Counted from the stretch's first letter, positions 18,804 through 28,100 are shown. The stretch: 64,000 bases of DNA from Stenotrophomonas sp. SAM-B (GCF_013387485.1 NZ_JABBXB010000004.1:372001-436000), one strand, 5' to 3'. Made by a program: numbers and translations. Notes: generated from the letters alone by a model not told the origin.

Positions 18804-19913
18804 TCAGTTGTTCCCGACTTCGCTCTCCGTGCGTGCCGCGGTATACAGGATGTTGCTGAACGGCAAGAGCTGGTTCACGAAGCGGTTCCAACGAGTCACG
18901 CCTGCGGCACCCACGAAGACCACATCGCCAGGCTGCAGCATGAACTGGCTGCCGACGGCGAAGGCGGTGGGAGAGCGGGCCTCAAGCTGAAACACGCGGG
19001 ACGGTATCGTTTGCAAATCCTTGCTGCCGCGGATCACATAGACCGCATTGCCGTTGGATGTTTCCTGGGTCAGCCCGCGGGCGCGACCCAGCGCTTGGTT
19101 CAGCGACACGTCGCCCGTCCGGAAGCTGTAAGCGCCCGGCAGATTCACTTCGCCGACAACGAAGATTTCTTTGCGGTCCAGGTACGGAATGAAAATCGAA
19201 TCGCCGTCCTTCAGGTAGAGCTGCCGGCCGCCATACTGCGTGGCGAGCGTCTCCAGGTTGACGGTGAAAGTGGCGCCGGCGCGGCTCAGTTTCACGCCCG
19301 ACAGGTCGGCCTGAGTCGGGTTGAGGCCCGCCTGGCTGATCGCATCAGACAAGGTGAGGGGAGAGGTGCCCAGGGCAATGGGTGCGGAACGTTCCGCAGC
19401 GCCGGTCACCCACACGCGTTGGCTTCCGTAGTTCAGGATCGAGACGTCGACCTGGGGCGACTCGATGTACTGCGCCAGGCGGCGGCTGATCTCTTCGCGC
19501 AGTGCCATCGGCGTCTTGCCGCGGGCCTGCACTTTGCCAATGTAGGGGTAGAACAGGGCGCCGTCGCTCTGCACCAGACGGCCGGCAAGGTTGCCCTGCT
19601 GCTGGGACCCGGCGGGGACAGTCAGCTCCGGGTGGTCCCAGACGGTGATGTACAGGACGTCGCCCGTGCCGACGGTGTAATCGGCAGGCTGGTAATCGAA
19701 CAGTTCAGGCGGAAGAACCTGCTCATCCTGCGTCGCGCGATCCATCGCGATGAGTTTAGGAGTGATGGTGACCATCTCCAACGTGCGATCATCGCTTTGC
19801 CGGTCGGCCGATACATCGCTGTGACGCAGGTGCTGTCCTGGCGCAAGCATGCAGCCGGACAGGGTGGCAGTCGCCAACAGGGCGACCGCAAGGCAGGTGA
19901 ACTTCATGGTCAT
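18804..19913 (-). CDS. wza: Wza/GfcE-type outer-membrane polysaccharide export lipoprotein
   Basis: Forms the outer-membrane channel for the polymer and contacts the Wzc-type kinase encoded at 5191. 369 residues from the ATG at 19913 (MTMKFTCLAV). Lipobox LSGC with Cys at about residue 22, then the Poly_export domain (YTVGTGDVLYITVWDHPEL ... GKVQARGKTPMALREEI) and two SLBB domains (VWVTGAAERSAPIALG; FVVGEVNLPGAYSF), ending LQPGDVVFVGAAGVTRWNRFVNQLLPF, the membrane helix region of Wza. A longer reading to 19955 adds 14 basic residues and runs into the upstream terminator, so it is rejected. Confidence 0.92.
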   Translation of the reverse strand: MTMKFTCLAVALLATATLSGCMLAPGQHLRHSDVSADRQSDDRTLEMVTITPKLIAMDRATQDEQVLPPELFDYQPADYTVGTGDVLYITVWDHPELTVPAGSQQQGNLAGRLVQSDGALFYPYIGKVQARGKTPMALREEISRRLAQYIESPQVDVSILNYGSQRVWVTGAAERSAPIALGTSPLTLSDAISQAGLNPTQADLSGVKLSRAGATFTVNLETLATQYGGRQLYLKDGDSIFIPYLDRKEIFVVGEVNLPGAYSFRTGDVSLNQALGRARGLTQETSNGNAVYVIRGSKDLQTIPSRVFQLEARSPTAFAVGSQFMLQPGDVVFVGAAGVTRWNRFVNQLLPFSNILYTAARTESEVGNN

Positions 19914-19939
19914 GTAGAGTCTGATTTTTCGGCGGGCAT

Positions 19940-19972
19940 AAAAAACCCTCGCCAAGCATGGCCCGGCGAGGG
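19940..19972 (-). terminator. Intrinsic terminator between the yjbE-like and wza-like genes
   Basis: On the minus strand an 8-bp stem CCCTCGCC/GGCGAGGG (arms 19965-19972 and 19946-19953) is followed directly by six T (19940-19945). It lies 23 bases after the yjbE-like stop and 27 bases before the wza start, so wza would be expressed by read-through or its own promoter. Confidence 0.85.
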
Positions 19973-19995
19973 CATGGATTCAGGCTTTGGCTAAA

Positions 19996-20340
19996 TCAGC
20001 CGCCGGTGCCGCCGGTGCCACCCGTACCGCCAGTGCCACCCGTACCGCCGGTGCCACCCGTACCCGGGCCGCCCGGATCGGTGCCGCCATTGTTTCCACC
20101 ATCGTCGTTCGAGCCGCTGGAGCTGTCACCCGCGATGCTGTAAAGCACGGCACCCGCAGCGATCACGCCCACGGTGGTGCCGGCGATGGCGGCGGTCGAG
20201 TAACCAGCAGCTTCGGTGCCAGCGACTTCAGAAGAGGTCGTGGTTTCGGTAGCAGCACCCGTCTGCTCAACCTGAGCGTCCTGGGCGAAAGCCGGGGAGG
20301 ACAGACCTACCAGGGCGATTACGGCAAGCATCTTCTTCAT
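19996..20340 (-). CDS. yjbE: YjbE/GfcA-like small secreted protein with Gly-Gly-Thr tail
   Basis: 114 residues. Signal peptide MKKMLAVIALVGLSSPAFAQ, a Thr/Ser/Ala-rich segment, a hydrophobic stretch (YSTAAIAGTTVGVIAAGAVLYSIAG), an acidic Ser/Asp/Asn linker and about seven Gly-Gly-Thr repeats at the C-terminus. E. coli YjbE/GfcA is also a short Thr/Ser/Ala-rich exported protein at the head of this operon, so position and composition agree; sequence identity beyond composition is low. GGAG lies 9 bases before the ATG. An intrinsic terminator follows, suggesting this protein is made in excess over the other operon products. Confidence 0.75.
   Translation of the reverse strand: MKKMLAVIALVGLSSPAFAQDAQVEQTGAATETTTSSEVAGTEAAGYSTAAIAGTTVGVIAAGAVLYSIAGDSSSGSNDDGGNNGGTDPGGPGTGGTGGTGGTGGTGGTGGTGG
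19999..20066 (-). repeat. Nine-base tandem repeat encoding Gly-Gly-Thr
   Basis: The 3' end of the yjbE-like gene consists of 9-base units alternating GGCACCGGC/T and GGTACGGGT, about seven in number, all in frame. Gain or loss of a unit would change tail length by three residues without a frameshift. Confidence 0.85.
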
Positions 20341-20439
20341 AGAACGGGTTCTCCTACTCCGTTAGGGGGTAATTCATCCCTATGATCACGGTTGGGCGCT
20401 TTTGATGTCAAGCCGCGGCGTGATGAGGGAGACGTGGTC

Positions 20440-21000
20440 TCAGTGGGGCGGATGGCCTGTGACCAGTAGTAGCAGGGTGTGTGGACGCACATTCCAGAGA
20501 ATGACCAGGCAGGTGCCTCCAACGGCCAGTGCGGCGGTGGCCCAGTACGGCCGATGAAAATCGGCAGGAACAGCACCACGCAGTGCCCACGCCGCTGCCA
20601 GCGCGCCCAACAGCCAGCCGGTGATGACTTCGGTCCAGGAGTGGGTATGCAGTGGCGGCCTCGATGCTGCTACGAGCGCGGCAAGTATCAGGCCCGATAC
20701 CGCCCCCACACGTGGTCGCCGAGGGGTTGCGCTGGCCAACAGAACGGGCCAAACGGCGGCAGAAAATGCGGCATGTCCGCTGAAACCGGTGAACTGAGGT
20801 GTAGTCAATCCGATTCCCAGCCCCAGGAAGGCCAACTTGCTCGTCAGGACAGCGGCGCCGACCGCGCCAAGTCCCCATGACCATCGTCGATAGGGCGACG
20901 TTCCATCCAGGTAACCGAGCAGCATCAACGTGGCGGCCGCCGGAAGCAGTAATCGGCTGTCGCCAAGCAGGGAGAGAGCTCCCCAGAGGAAAGGATCCAT
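20440..21000 (-). CDS. PAP2-family membrane phosphatase
   Basis: 186 residues with about six hydrophobic helices. FSGHAAFSAAVWP matches the PSGH-type motif and SRPPLHTHSWTEVITG matches SR-X5-H-X3-D with Glu for the last Asp; the first KX6RP motif is not evident, so activity may differ from typical PAP2 enzymes. Family members dephosphorylate lipid phosphates such as undecaprenyl pyrophosphate, which would fit a neighbour of a polysaccharide locus. Start ATG at 21000 (MDPFLWGALSLLGDS) is chosen because everything upstream in this frame runs antisense through the tRNA gene and is not protein-like. Confidence 0.75.
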   Translation of the reverse strand: MDPFLWGALSLLGDSRLLLPAAATLMLLGYLDGTSPYRRWSWGLGAVGAAVLTSKLAFLGLGIGLTTPQFTGFSGHAAFSAAVWPVLLASATPRRPRVGAVSGLILAALVAASRPPLHTHSWTEVITGWLLGALAAAWALRGAVPADFHRPYWATAALAVGGTCLVILWNVRPHTLLLLVTGHPPH

Positions 21001-21126
21001 GGACGGACTATGCTGCGGGTGGGTGTGGGCACGAAAGGATAGGGGAGAAGCAGTCCCTCTACGTGTACGGTGGCCATGCGGGATGGCCGCATAGGCGATC
21101 ACGCTGTATCCTTCACACCTCTTCCA

Positions 21127-21203
21127 GGCCCCGTAGCTCAGCTGGATAGAGCGTCCCCCTCCTAAGGGGAAGGTCGCCCGTTCGAATCGGGCCGGGGTCA
21201 CCA
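21127..21203 (+). tRNA. tRNA-Arg (anticodon CCT)
   Basis: A complete cloverleaf: acceptor GGCCCCG/CGGGGTC, D-arm GCTC...GAGC, anticodon stem TCCCC/GGGGA with loop CTCCTAA (anticodon CCT), T-arm GCCCG-TTCGAAT-CGGGC, discriminator A and encoded CCA end at 21203. 77 bases. The 3' end borders gene-poor DNA, and tRNA-Arg genes are common integration sites. Confidence 0.97.
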
Positions 21204-22064
21204 AAATCAAGGGCGTACCCTGGGGTACATGGGGGCGCAATGCTCTATTTCGCCACGTCCTGGGCCTCCTTTGGCACAGTTGGCACAGCGACGAATCTAT
21301 GGCTGGCTCTTGCGCGGACTGGGTTGCTGCTGTTGGCGTCATCGCAGCCGCTGCTTCAAGGATCTCGATCGCTGTAATCGGTAGCCGTGAAACCAAGCGG
21401 CGGGCTGGAGATGGCGAGGACTTGGGGGTTGCGATGATTGCCCATCCCTTGATTGCGGATACGGAGATGGTCACTAGGATTTCCGGTGTGTGATTCATAC
21501 GCTCGAAAACAGCGTGGCGGTGACGATCAGCTCGACGCGATGCGCCTTCAGCTACGCGAGTGGATTGACGCCCCGCAGAAGAATCCGTGTGCCTAACTAG
21601 TGCCTGCAGCATATGAATTCGTCGGGCAGCAGCGCAGCGACGTCCCCGAGACCATTGTCGACGCACTGATCGCCATCCTGCTGCTCAGTCGTGAAAACGG
21701 CGACGTCTTGGCCGCAGCAGTCTGTACTGAAGCCAATGAGAAGCTGCTGCTGGCCAGCTCGGCCGATCCCACGATCCTCACCAATGTTTCCACCGACATT
21801 GGCAGCCTGCTCAAGGCTTGGATGATCGGCACTGAACTACGCTATCGGAAATGCGGGGAAAGGCATTGAGAAAATGGTGGAGGCCGTGACAGTGATCTCT
21901 GCAGAATCTCCATCAAGAACAATCGGGCCGACGCCGCAATGGCGATTCGGTTGAAGATGCGCGCGGTCGTGACGTAGAGACGAACAATCGGAGGGTAGAA
22001 CGTATCTCATGAGACTTTGATGACGATTGCGCCAATCGTGATATAAGACCGACCTTTAATTCGC
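21204..22064. other. Gene-poor stretch after tRNA-Arg, no supported gene
   Basis: About 860 bases. A 6-bp hairpin GTACCC-TG-GGGTAC lies at 21215-21228. Short readable stretches on the plus strand, such as RLQLREWIDAPQ ending at a stop near 21597 and a GTG-started 89-residue frame at 21600-21869 (PETIVDALIAILLLSRENGD...), look like possible remnants but match no family I recognise. I found no second copy of the tRNA 3' end to mark an attachment site. Confidence 0.35.
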
Positions 22065-23114
22065 TTGGGCAAAGTTGTGAGAAATCTCTACTGGGACGTA
22101 TGGAAGGGTCTCGCGATTGTCGCGGTTGTCACCATACACGCGTGCGGTAGCGCACTCGTCTTCCCTGAGGGCAGTGCCAACAGTACTTTTGCAATTGTGC
22201 TGAGGCAGTTCATCAATTTTCCGGTGGCGCTTTTTGTCTTCCTCTCAGGCATGTTCGCTCTACATGGAACACCAGCCACCGCCTATCTGGCTGGTGTTAA
22301 AGCTAGGTTGAAGCGTCTGCTTGCTCCATATCTAGTGTGGGCGGCTGTGTACGCGTGTGCCAAGGTGCTGATGGGAAAGTTGGTAGTTGCAGATTTGCCT
22401 GAGATGCTCGTCACGGGCACGGTGACATCCGTCGGTTACTACGTGATTGTGATGTTGCAGATAGCCCTTCTTTCCCCGGCTCTCGAACGCCTGTCGTACG
22501 GCGCGCTCAAGTTGGCAATCCCGGTTTCCATCGTTGCGTCCTGCACGTTCACCTACGGTATCCGAGCTAGCGGCTTTGATGGCGCTTGGTCGCATTTCCC
22601 CTACAACGCGCTGCCATTTTTTCTGTGGCTGCCCTTCTATCTGGCTGGCTTGGTCTTTGGCCGGGGCGAGTTGGGTTCGTCGTTCGGCTACTGGCAGGCT
22701 TGGCTCGCGCTGGCGATTTTGTCTGCGGCGGTTTCAGTTGCTGAGGCATACATGTGGCTCCCTGGCGCTGTCGATCTCGCGATATCGCAGCTGAAGCTCT
22801 CGTCGATGATCACATCCCTGTGCGTGTGCGCTCTCGCGGTTGCGCTGGCCCGCACCTGGACCATTCTGAGTGGTTGGCGATGGGCGATGAGTTGGCTGGG
22901 GGCGCGCAGCTTCTACTTCTACCTGTCGCACATGCTCGTTCTTGGCGCTGTTCAGGGCGGGCTACGTCGAATCCCAGGCGTTGAAGCACTGCAACCAGCA
23001 TTCGTGGGCGCAGCCGTGATCATCACCATCGTGATTTGCGCAGTCGGGGCGATTGCCTTCGAATATCTGGTTAAGGGCCGTCGGACTGCTTTGCGATGGG
23101 TGGGGATCGCCTGA
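22065..23114 (+). CDS. Acyltransferase family 3 membrane protein
   Basis: 349 residues, about ten hydrophobic helices. The N-terminus RNLYWDVWKGLAIVAVVTIHAC has the conserved histidine of acyltransferase-3 enzymes, and the helix with FPVALFVFLSGMFAL fits the family, which O-acetylates or succinylates surface sugars. The start is uncertain: TTG at 22065 or GTG at 22077 (VRNLYWDV), with only a weak GGGCAAAG before the latter. The gene has more A/T-rich codons than its neighbours and stands alone after the tRNA, which suggests horizontal acquisition. Its substrate could be the nearby exopolysaccharide, but nothing links them directly. Confidence 0.78.
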   Translation: MGKVVRNLYWDVWKGLAIVAVVTIHACGSALVFPEGSANSTFAIVLRQFINFPVALFVFLSGMFALHGTPATAYLAGVKARLKRLLAPYLVWAAVYACAKVLMGKLVVADLPEMLVTGTVTSVGYYVIVMLQIALLSPALERLSYGALKLAIPVSIVASCTFTYGIRASGFDGAWSHFPYNALPFFLWLPFYLAGLVFGRGELGSSFGYWQAWLALAILSAAVSVAEAYMWLPGAVDLAISQLKLSSMITSLCVCALAVALARTWTILSGWRWAMSWLGARSFYFYLSHMLVLGAVQGGLRRIPGVEALQPAFVGAAVIITIVICAVGAIAFEYLVKGRRTALRWVGIA

Positions 23115-23664
23115 CAGCTATGTGGCGTCGGCACCCGTCGCCTACTTTGCCTCAGGCAACCTTGCTCCAGCGGAGCTGGCTGGTTGCCGCGCCGGTCCTC
23201 GCCACCCGGATGGCCCTCGTCGGCTGGGCGTAAGCCGGTCAAGGGGTGTGGGGCTCGGTATCTGCGTGAACTGTGGGCGGTTCAGGCATCAGCAGCGGAT
23301 TCGCCTGGAGTCGGCACTGCGCGCTAGGCGCTCGTGAAGGCGGCGCCGCTATGGCGGCAGGCCGACGACCTCCATAACAGCCACGGCGGCGACTCTCGGC
23401 GACTCTCGGCGACGTGCCAGCGCGGGGCGGCTCGGCTGCGCGCAGAGCTCGTGGGCTTCGACGTCATCGCCAATCGGCTTCAGTATTTGACGGCGATCAG
23501 GCCGCCTCACCGCCTGCCCCCCACTGACCGCAGGCCACAAAGAAGTCATTGATCTGCGTAGGTTGCCAATGATCGCCGGTCCTGCCGAGTCCCAGATTCT
23601 TCAGGCGGGAAAGGCGCTCCGGCAAAGAACGCCGAGCTACTGCCGCGTCTTTGGATCCTACTTC
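23115..23664. other. Gene-poor stretch, no supported gene
   Basis: About 550 bases between the acyltransferase and the lipoprotein genes. All frames are short and none resembles a known family. A 10-base unit (CGGCGACTCT) is duplicated in tandem near 23391-23410. Possibly decayed DNA. Confidence 0.4.
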
Positions 23665-24129
23665 TTACTGCCGTCGCTGCTTTTCCAGGGCCTCGCTCAC
23701 ACTCTTGGCCGCAAACGCTTTGTATTCCCTCGAGAATGCCGTCAGCTGCTCCAATCCGGCCGGTACGCCGACCATGCCTGGCCGCTGGGCGTACGCCTTC
23801 ATGAAGGCGCAGTCATCCGGAAGCATTGACGAAAGCAGTTCGCTGTCGGCGATGCTTGGACTCCACATCGTCCCGTTCGCGGCCATCGGAAGGATGAACG
23901 TCATCTCCCCGGTGTAACCACCGAAACTGTTCTTGGAGTTCACGGTCCCACAGGCAACCTCTCCGTCGAACATCGGGAAGACGTCCGTGACGACGATCTT
24001 GGCGGAGTCGGGGTCCTTGAGGTGCTCTTTGAGCCCAGCTTCCACCCGTGCGATCTGCTTTTCGTGATCCGTCGGGCCGCACCCCGCAACCGTCAACACC
24101 ATCGCAGCCAACAGTGCGCACTTCTTCAT
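23665..24129 (-). CDS. Small lipoprotein of unknown function
   Basis: 154 residues from the ATG at 24129, chosen over the ATG at 24135 because AAGGAGG sits 7 bases before the former and touches the latter. The signal sequence MKKCALLAAMVLTVAGC ends in lipobox VAGC. The mature part begins GPTDHEKQIARVEAGLKEHLKDPDSAKI and contains CGTVNSKNSFGGYTGEM and a later cysteine in LPDDCAFM, possibly a disulfide. The DPxSAK and CGxVNxKNxFGGY pattern recurs in small periplasmic proteins of unknown role. No operon partner. Confidence 0.75.
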   Translation of the reverse strand: MKKCALLAAMVLTVAGCGPTDHEKQIARVEAGLKEHLKDPDSAKIVVTDVFPMFDGEVACGTVNSKNSFGGYTGEMTFILPMAANGTMWSPSIADSELLSSMLPDDCAFMKAYAQRPGMVGVPAGLEQLTAFSREYKAFAAKSVSEALEKQRRQ

Positions 24130-24225
24130 ACCCATTCCTCCTTGAATTAGGGAGCGAATGGTAGCTGAGCAAATGGTGCATTTACAGGGCCGGGTGCTCC
24201 GGCCACCGCCTTTCGGCCACTAAGC

Positions 24226-24899
<674 letters not shown>

Positions 24900-24935
24900 C
24901 TATCGTCCAGACCTCGCCACATGGAGGCTGCCGCG

Positions 24936-25424
24936 ATGCATGAGATGTTCGAGTTGGGGATGGAATGGTGGGAGTTCGTGGTCCGCGCCGTCGCGGTGTA
25001 TGTCGTGGTCCTGCTGCTGACGCGGATGAGTGGCAAGCGTTCGATGGGGCAGTCCACGCCCTTCGATATCCTGGTGATCGTGCTGCTGGGCACGGCGGTG
25101 CAGAACTCGCTGATCGGGGAGGACACCTCGCTGCCCGGCGGGCTCATTCTGGCCGCGACCCTGATTGGGCTGAACTGGTTCGTCGGGTTCGTCGGGGCGC
25201 GCAGCAAGCGACTCAACCAGATCGTGGAAGGCGTGCCGGTGGTGCTGGCGCGGCACGGCACGATCTACTGGGACCAGGTGAAGCGCTGCAATGTCAGCCC
25301 GGCCGATCTGGAGGTGGCGATGCGCGCCAATGGCTGCGAGGGCTTCGGGCAGGTCGAGCTGGCGGTGCTGGAAACCTCCGGCGAGATCACCGTGAACAAG
25401 CGCCGCTCCGAGGGAGATGACTGA
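24936..25424 (+). CDS. YetF/DUF421 family membrane protein
   Basis: 162 residues: three N-terminal hydrophobic helices (WWEFVVRAVAVYVVVLLLTRM; DILVIVLLGTAVQNSLIG; LPGGLILAATLIGLNWFVGFV), then a soluble domain (VEGVPVVLARHGTIYWDQVKRCNVSPADLEVAMRANG...VELAVLETSGEITV). GKRSMGQ and PFDILVIVLLGTAVQNS are the DUF421 signature. The ATG at 24936 has GGAGG 8 bases upstream and is preferred to 24921. Function of the family is not settled. Confidence 0.88.
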   Translation: MHEMFELGMEWWEFVVRAVAVYVVVLLLTRMSGKRSMGQSTPFDILVIVLLGTAVQNSLIGEDTSLPGGLILAATLIGLNWFVGFVGARSKRLNQIVEGVPVVLARHGTIYWDQVKRCNVSPADLEVAMRANGCEGFGQVELAVLETSGEITVNKRRSEGDD

Positions 25425-25516
25425 GCCAAAGCGTTCGCCCGCCAGTATGGCCGTCGCTGGATGTTGACGGTACGCCGCGTAGCGTCGAGCGCAGCCCCTC
25501 AACAGGAACACGCGCG

Positions 25517-25756
25517 ATGTACATGACACTGGACAGTGAAACGATGGCCTCATTCGATGAAGTGATCGCCCAGGTGCCGGCCCCGACCCCGGAGCCGGTG
25601 CCGCCCGCGCCGCCGGTGGAGGAACCCGGCCGTGGCGACCCGCCGGCACAGGACCCCCCGCAGGAAATTCCGCCGGAGGGTGATCCTGCGCCGGCGGCGC
25701 CGCCGCAGGAACTGCCGCCGGATCCAGAGGCGCCTTCGGCGCCCTCGGTGGAGTAA
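25517..25756 (+). CDS. Small proline/glutamate-rich protein
   Basis: 79 residues; after MYMTLDSETMASFDEVIAQVPA the rest is low-complexity Pro, Glu, Ala and Asp (PPAPPVEEPG, QDPPQEIPPEGD). AGGA lies 11 bases before the ATG. No signal peptide or helix; probably extended and disordered. High GC makes spurious proline-rich frames common, so its reality is only moderately supported, mainly by the isolated intergenic position and start context. Confidence 0.5.
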   Translation: MYMTLDSETMASFDEVIAQVPAPTPEPVPPAPPVEEPGRGDPPAQDPPQEIPPEGDPAPAAPPQELPPDPEAPSAPSVE

Positions 25757-25942
25757 GCGACGGGCGGGGCACGGGCCGCGCCTGCAGAATGAATGATTCA
25801 GTCCTCACGCACTACGGAGCGCCATGCGTTCCGGTCCTGCCGCGCGGTGCACTGACCCGGATAGACACCCCGCACACGGTGCGGTCACGACGCTGCCACG
25901 CCGTACCACGTACCAAAGAGGTACCTGGACACGGAGTTTGCT

Positions 25943-27106
25943 ATGCGCGCACTGACTTACCACGGCAGCAAGGATGTACGGGTTGATACCGTGCCGGATC
26001 CTGCGCTGGCCGCCCCGGACGACATCATCCTGCGCGTCACCGCCACAGCGATCTGCGGCTCGGACCTGCATCTGTACCGCGGGAAGATTCCCGATCTGCA
26101 CACCGGCGACGTGCTCGGCCATGAATTCATGGGCGTGGTGGAGGAGGTCGGCGCGGGGGTGATGGACCTGCGTCCGGGCGACCGCGTGGTGATTCCCTTC
26201 GTGATCGCGTGCGGCGAATGCTTCCATTGCCGCCGGGCCGAGTTCGCGGCTTGTGAGACCACCAATACCGGCAAGGGCGCTGCCGTGAACCAGAAGGGCA
26301 TCCGCCCGCCGGCGGCGCTGTTCGGTTACAGCCATCTTTACGGCGGCGTGTCGGGCGGGCAGGCGGAGTTCGTGCGCGTGCCGAAGGCCAACGTCGGGCC
26401 GCTACGTATTCCCGATGCGCTGTCCGATGAGCAGGTGCTGTTCCTGTCCGACATCCTGCCGACCGGTTACCAGGCCGCGATCAATGCCGGGGTGAAGCCC
26501 GGCTCCACGGTGGCGATCTTCGGTGCCGGTCCGGTCGGGCTGATGAGCGCGGCGTGCTGCCGCCTGCTGGGGGCGGAGACGATCTTCATGGTCGACCATC
26601 TGCCGTATCGCCTCGCCTTTGCGCAGCAGACCTACGGGGTCACCCCGATCGACTTCACCCAGGTCGAGGATCCTGCCGAGTACATCATCACCCAGACCAA
26701 CGGACGCGGCGTCGACGCCACGATCGAGGCGGTGGGTTTCGAAGCGGAGGGCAGCGCGCTGGAATCGGCGCTCACCACGCTCAAGGTGGAAGGCAGCAGT
26801 GGCGTGGCGATCCGGCAGTGCATCGCAGCCACCCGTCGCGGCGGCACGGTGAGCATTCCCGGCGTGTATGCCGGCTTCATCCATGGTTTCCTGCTCGGCG
26901 ATGCGTTCGACAAGGGCCTCACCTTCAAGATGGGCCAGACCCATGTGCAGAAGCTGATGCCGGAGCTGCTCGACCACATCGGCGAAGGCCGCTTGGACCC
27001 GGGCGTGATCGTGACGCATCGCCTGTCGCTCGAAGACGCGGTGCGTGGCTACGAAATCTTCGACCGCAAAGAGGAGGATTGCCGCAAGGTGATCCTGACG
27101 CCCTGA
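25943..27106 (+). CDS. Zinc-dependent alcohol/formaldehyde dehydrogenase
   Basis: 387 residues, MDR superfamily. Catalytic zinc ligands in [13 protein letters not shown] and [12 protein letters not shown], structural zinc site [15 protein letters not shown], and NAD-binding [10 protein letters not shown]. The long insertion after the structural zinc loop ([28 protein letters not shown]) is typical of the glutathione-independent formaldehyde dehydrogenase-like group. Only one base separates its stop from the ATG of the next gene, so it probably heads the operon 25943-30409. GGAG lies 8 bases before the ATG. Confidence 0.88.
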   Translation: MRALTYHGSKDVRVDTVPDPALAAPDDIILRVTATAICGSDLHLYRGKIPDLHTGDVLGHEFMGVVEEVGAGVMDLRPGDRVVIPFVIACGECFHCRRAEFAACETTNTGKGAAVNQKGIRPPAALFGYSHLYGGVSGGQAEFVRVPKANVGPLRIPDALSDEQVLFLSDILPTGYQAAINAGVKPGSTVAIFGAGPVGLMSAACCRLLGAETIFMVDHLPYRLAFAQQTYGVTPIDFTQVEDPAEYIITQTNGRGVDATIEAVGFEAEGSALESALTTLKVEGSSGVAIRQCIAATRRGGTVSIPGVYAGFIHGFLLGDAFDKGLTFKMGQTHVQKLMPELLDHIGEGRLDPGVIVTHRLSLEDAVRGYEIFDRKEEDCRKVILTP

Positions 27107-27107
27107 C

Positions 27108-28100
27108 ATGAGTGCCGTAGCTCCCGTTGCAGTACCGGCCGCTCCACAGCCGGTGACCGAGACCGATGACCTGCAGGCGCAGGCCCGCGCGTGGATCGAA
27201 CATCAACCCTCGTTGCCGCGCCCCGGCAGCGGGGACACGCTGTTGCGCTGGCAGGCGCTGGCGCATATCGCGGCACGTGATCTGTGCCTGGCCAAGGTGC
27301 TGGAAGCACATTACGACGCACAGGCGATCCTGCAGGAACTAGACGCCACCACTCCCGACCGGGATCGGCTGGGAGCGGTATGGGCGGCCGAAGGGCCGGC
27401 AGCGACCCTACGCTTTGATCGGGCCAGCGGCACCCTCTCCGGTGACAAACCCTGGTGCTCCGGCGCCGGCTGGGTCGACCACGCATTGGTGACGGTGCGC
27501 GATGACGGGCGCTCGCGCCTGTTCCTGGCGCCGGTGCGCCGCGCCAGTGTGAGTTTCCTGCCGCAGACCTGGCAGGCGACAGGGATGGGGCGCGTGCCGA
27601 GTGGAACCGCGCGCTTCGATCAGGTGCCGGCCATCGAGGTCGGCGCGGCAGATGCCTACCTGCAGCGCCCCGGGTTCTGGCACGGCGGCGCAGGCATTGC
27701 CGCCTGCTGGTTCGGTGGTGCCAGTGCCTTGGCCGAGCCGCTGCTGCACAACGCGCGGGCCGATGAGCCGGGCACGGTGGCCGGCCTGCTGGGTGAGATC
27801 GATCTGGCGCTGTCGCCGTGCGCCTCACTGCTGCGCGAACTGGCCGCGCTGATCGATGCGCAGCCCGAGCTGCCTCACCAGAAGGAAATCGTGCGGGCGC
27901 GCAGCGCGGTTGAACGGGCTGCCACCCTGACCCTGGACCGGGTGGGGAGGGCGCTCGGTCCAGGGCCGATGTGCATGGATCCGGCCCACGCGCGGCGCTG
28001 GGCCGACCTGACCGTCTTCATCCGCCAGAGTCACGCTGACCGCGACTGGCAGCATCTCGGCAACCTGATGCACCGGGAGGGGCGTGCGTGGACGCTGTGA
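27108..28100 (+). CDS. Short acyl-CoA-dehydrogenase-like protein
   Basis: 330 residues, against about 380 for ordinary acyl-CoA dehydrogenases; the N-terminal helical domain looks shortened. The middle beta-domain motif GDKPWCSGAGWVDHALVTV and the C-terminal RALGPGPMCMDPAHARRWADLTVFIRQSHADRDWQHLG are acyl-CoA-dehydrogenase-like. The usual catalytic Glu cannot be placed confidently. It sits between an alcohol dehydrogenase and a PIG-L deacetylase gene, so it may act on a carrier- or CoA-bound intermediate of a small pathway rather than in beta-oxidation. Function inferred only at family level. Confidence 0.75.
   Translation: MSAVAPVAVPAAPQPVTETDDLQAQARAWIEHQPSLPRPGSGDTLLRWQALAHIAARDLCLAKVLEAHYDAQAILQELDATTPDRDRLGAVWAAEGPAATLRFDRASGTLSGDKPWCSGAGWVDHALVTVRDDGRSRLFLAPVRRASVSFLPQTWQATGMGRVPSGTARFDQVPAIEVGAADAYLQRPGFWHGGAGIAACWFGGASALAEPLLHNARADEPGTVAGLLGEIDLALSPCASLLRELAALIDAQPELPHQKEIVRARSAVERAATLTLDRVGRALGPGPMCMDPAHARRWADLTVFIRQSHADRDWQHLGNLMHREGRAWTL

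Noticed and set aside
19958-20143. Plus-strand PPVPPV repeat protein
   Set aside because: Antisense reading of the Gly-Gly-Thr repeat of the yjbE-like gene.
21001-21666. N-terminal extension of the PAP2 frame on the minus strand
   Set aside because: It reads antisense through the tRNA-Arg gene and yields the well-known spurious ARFERATFPLGG-type peptide; true start is at 21000.
23391-23414. Short tandem repeat as a CRISPR or integration site
   Set aside because: Only two copies of a 10-base unit; no spacers and no cas genes anywhere in the window.
21127-24135. attL/attR pair of an integrated element
   Set aside because: No second copy of the tRNA-Arg 3' end and no integrase were found in the window.
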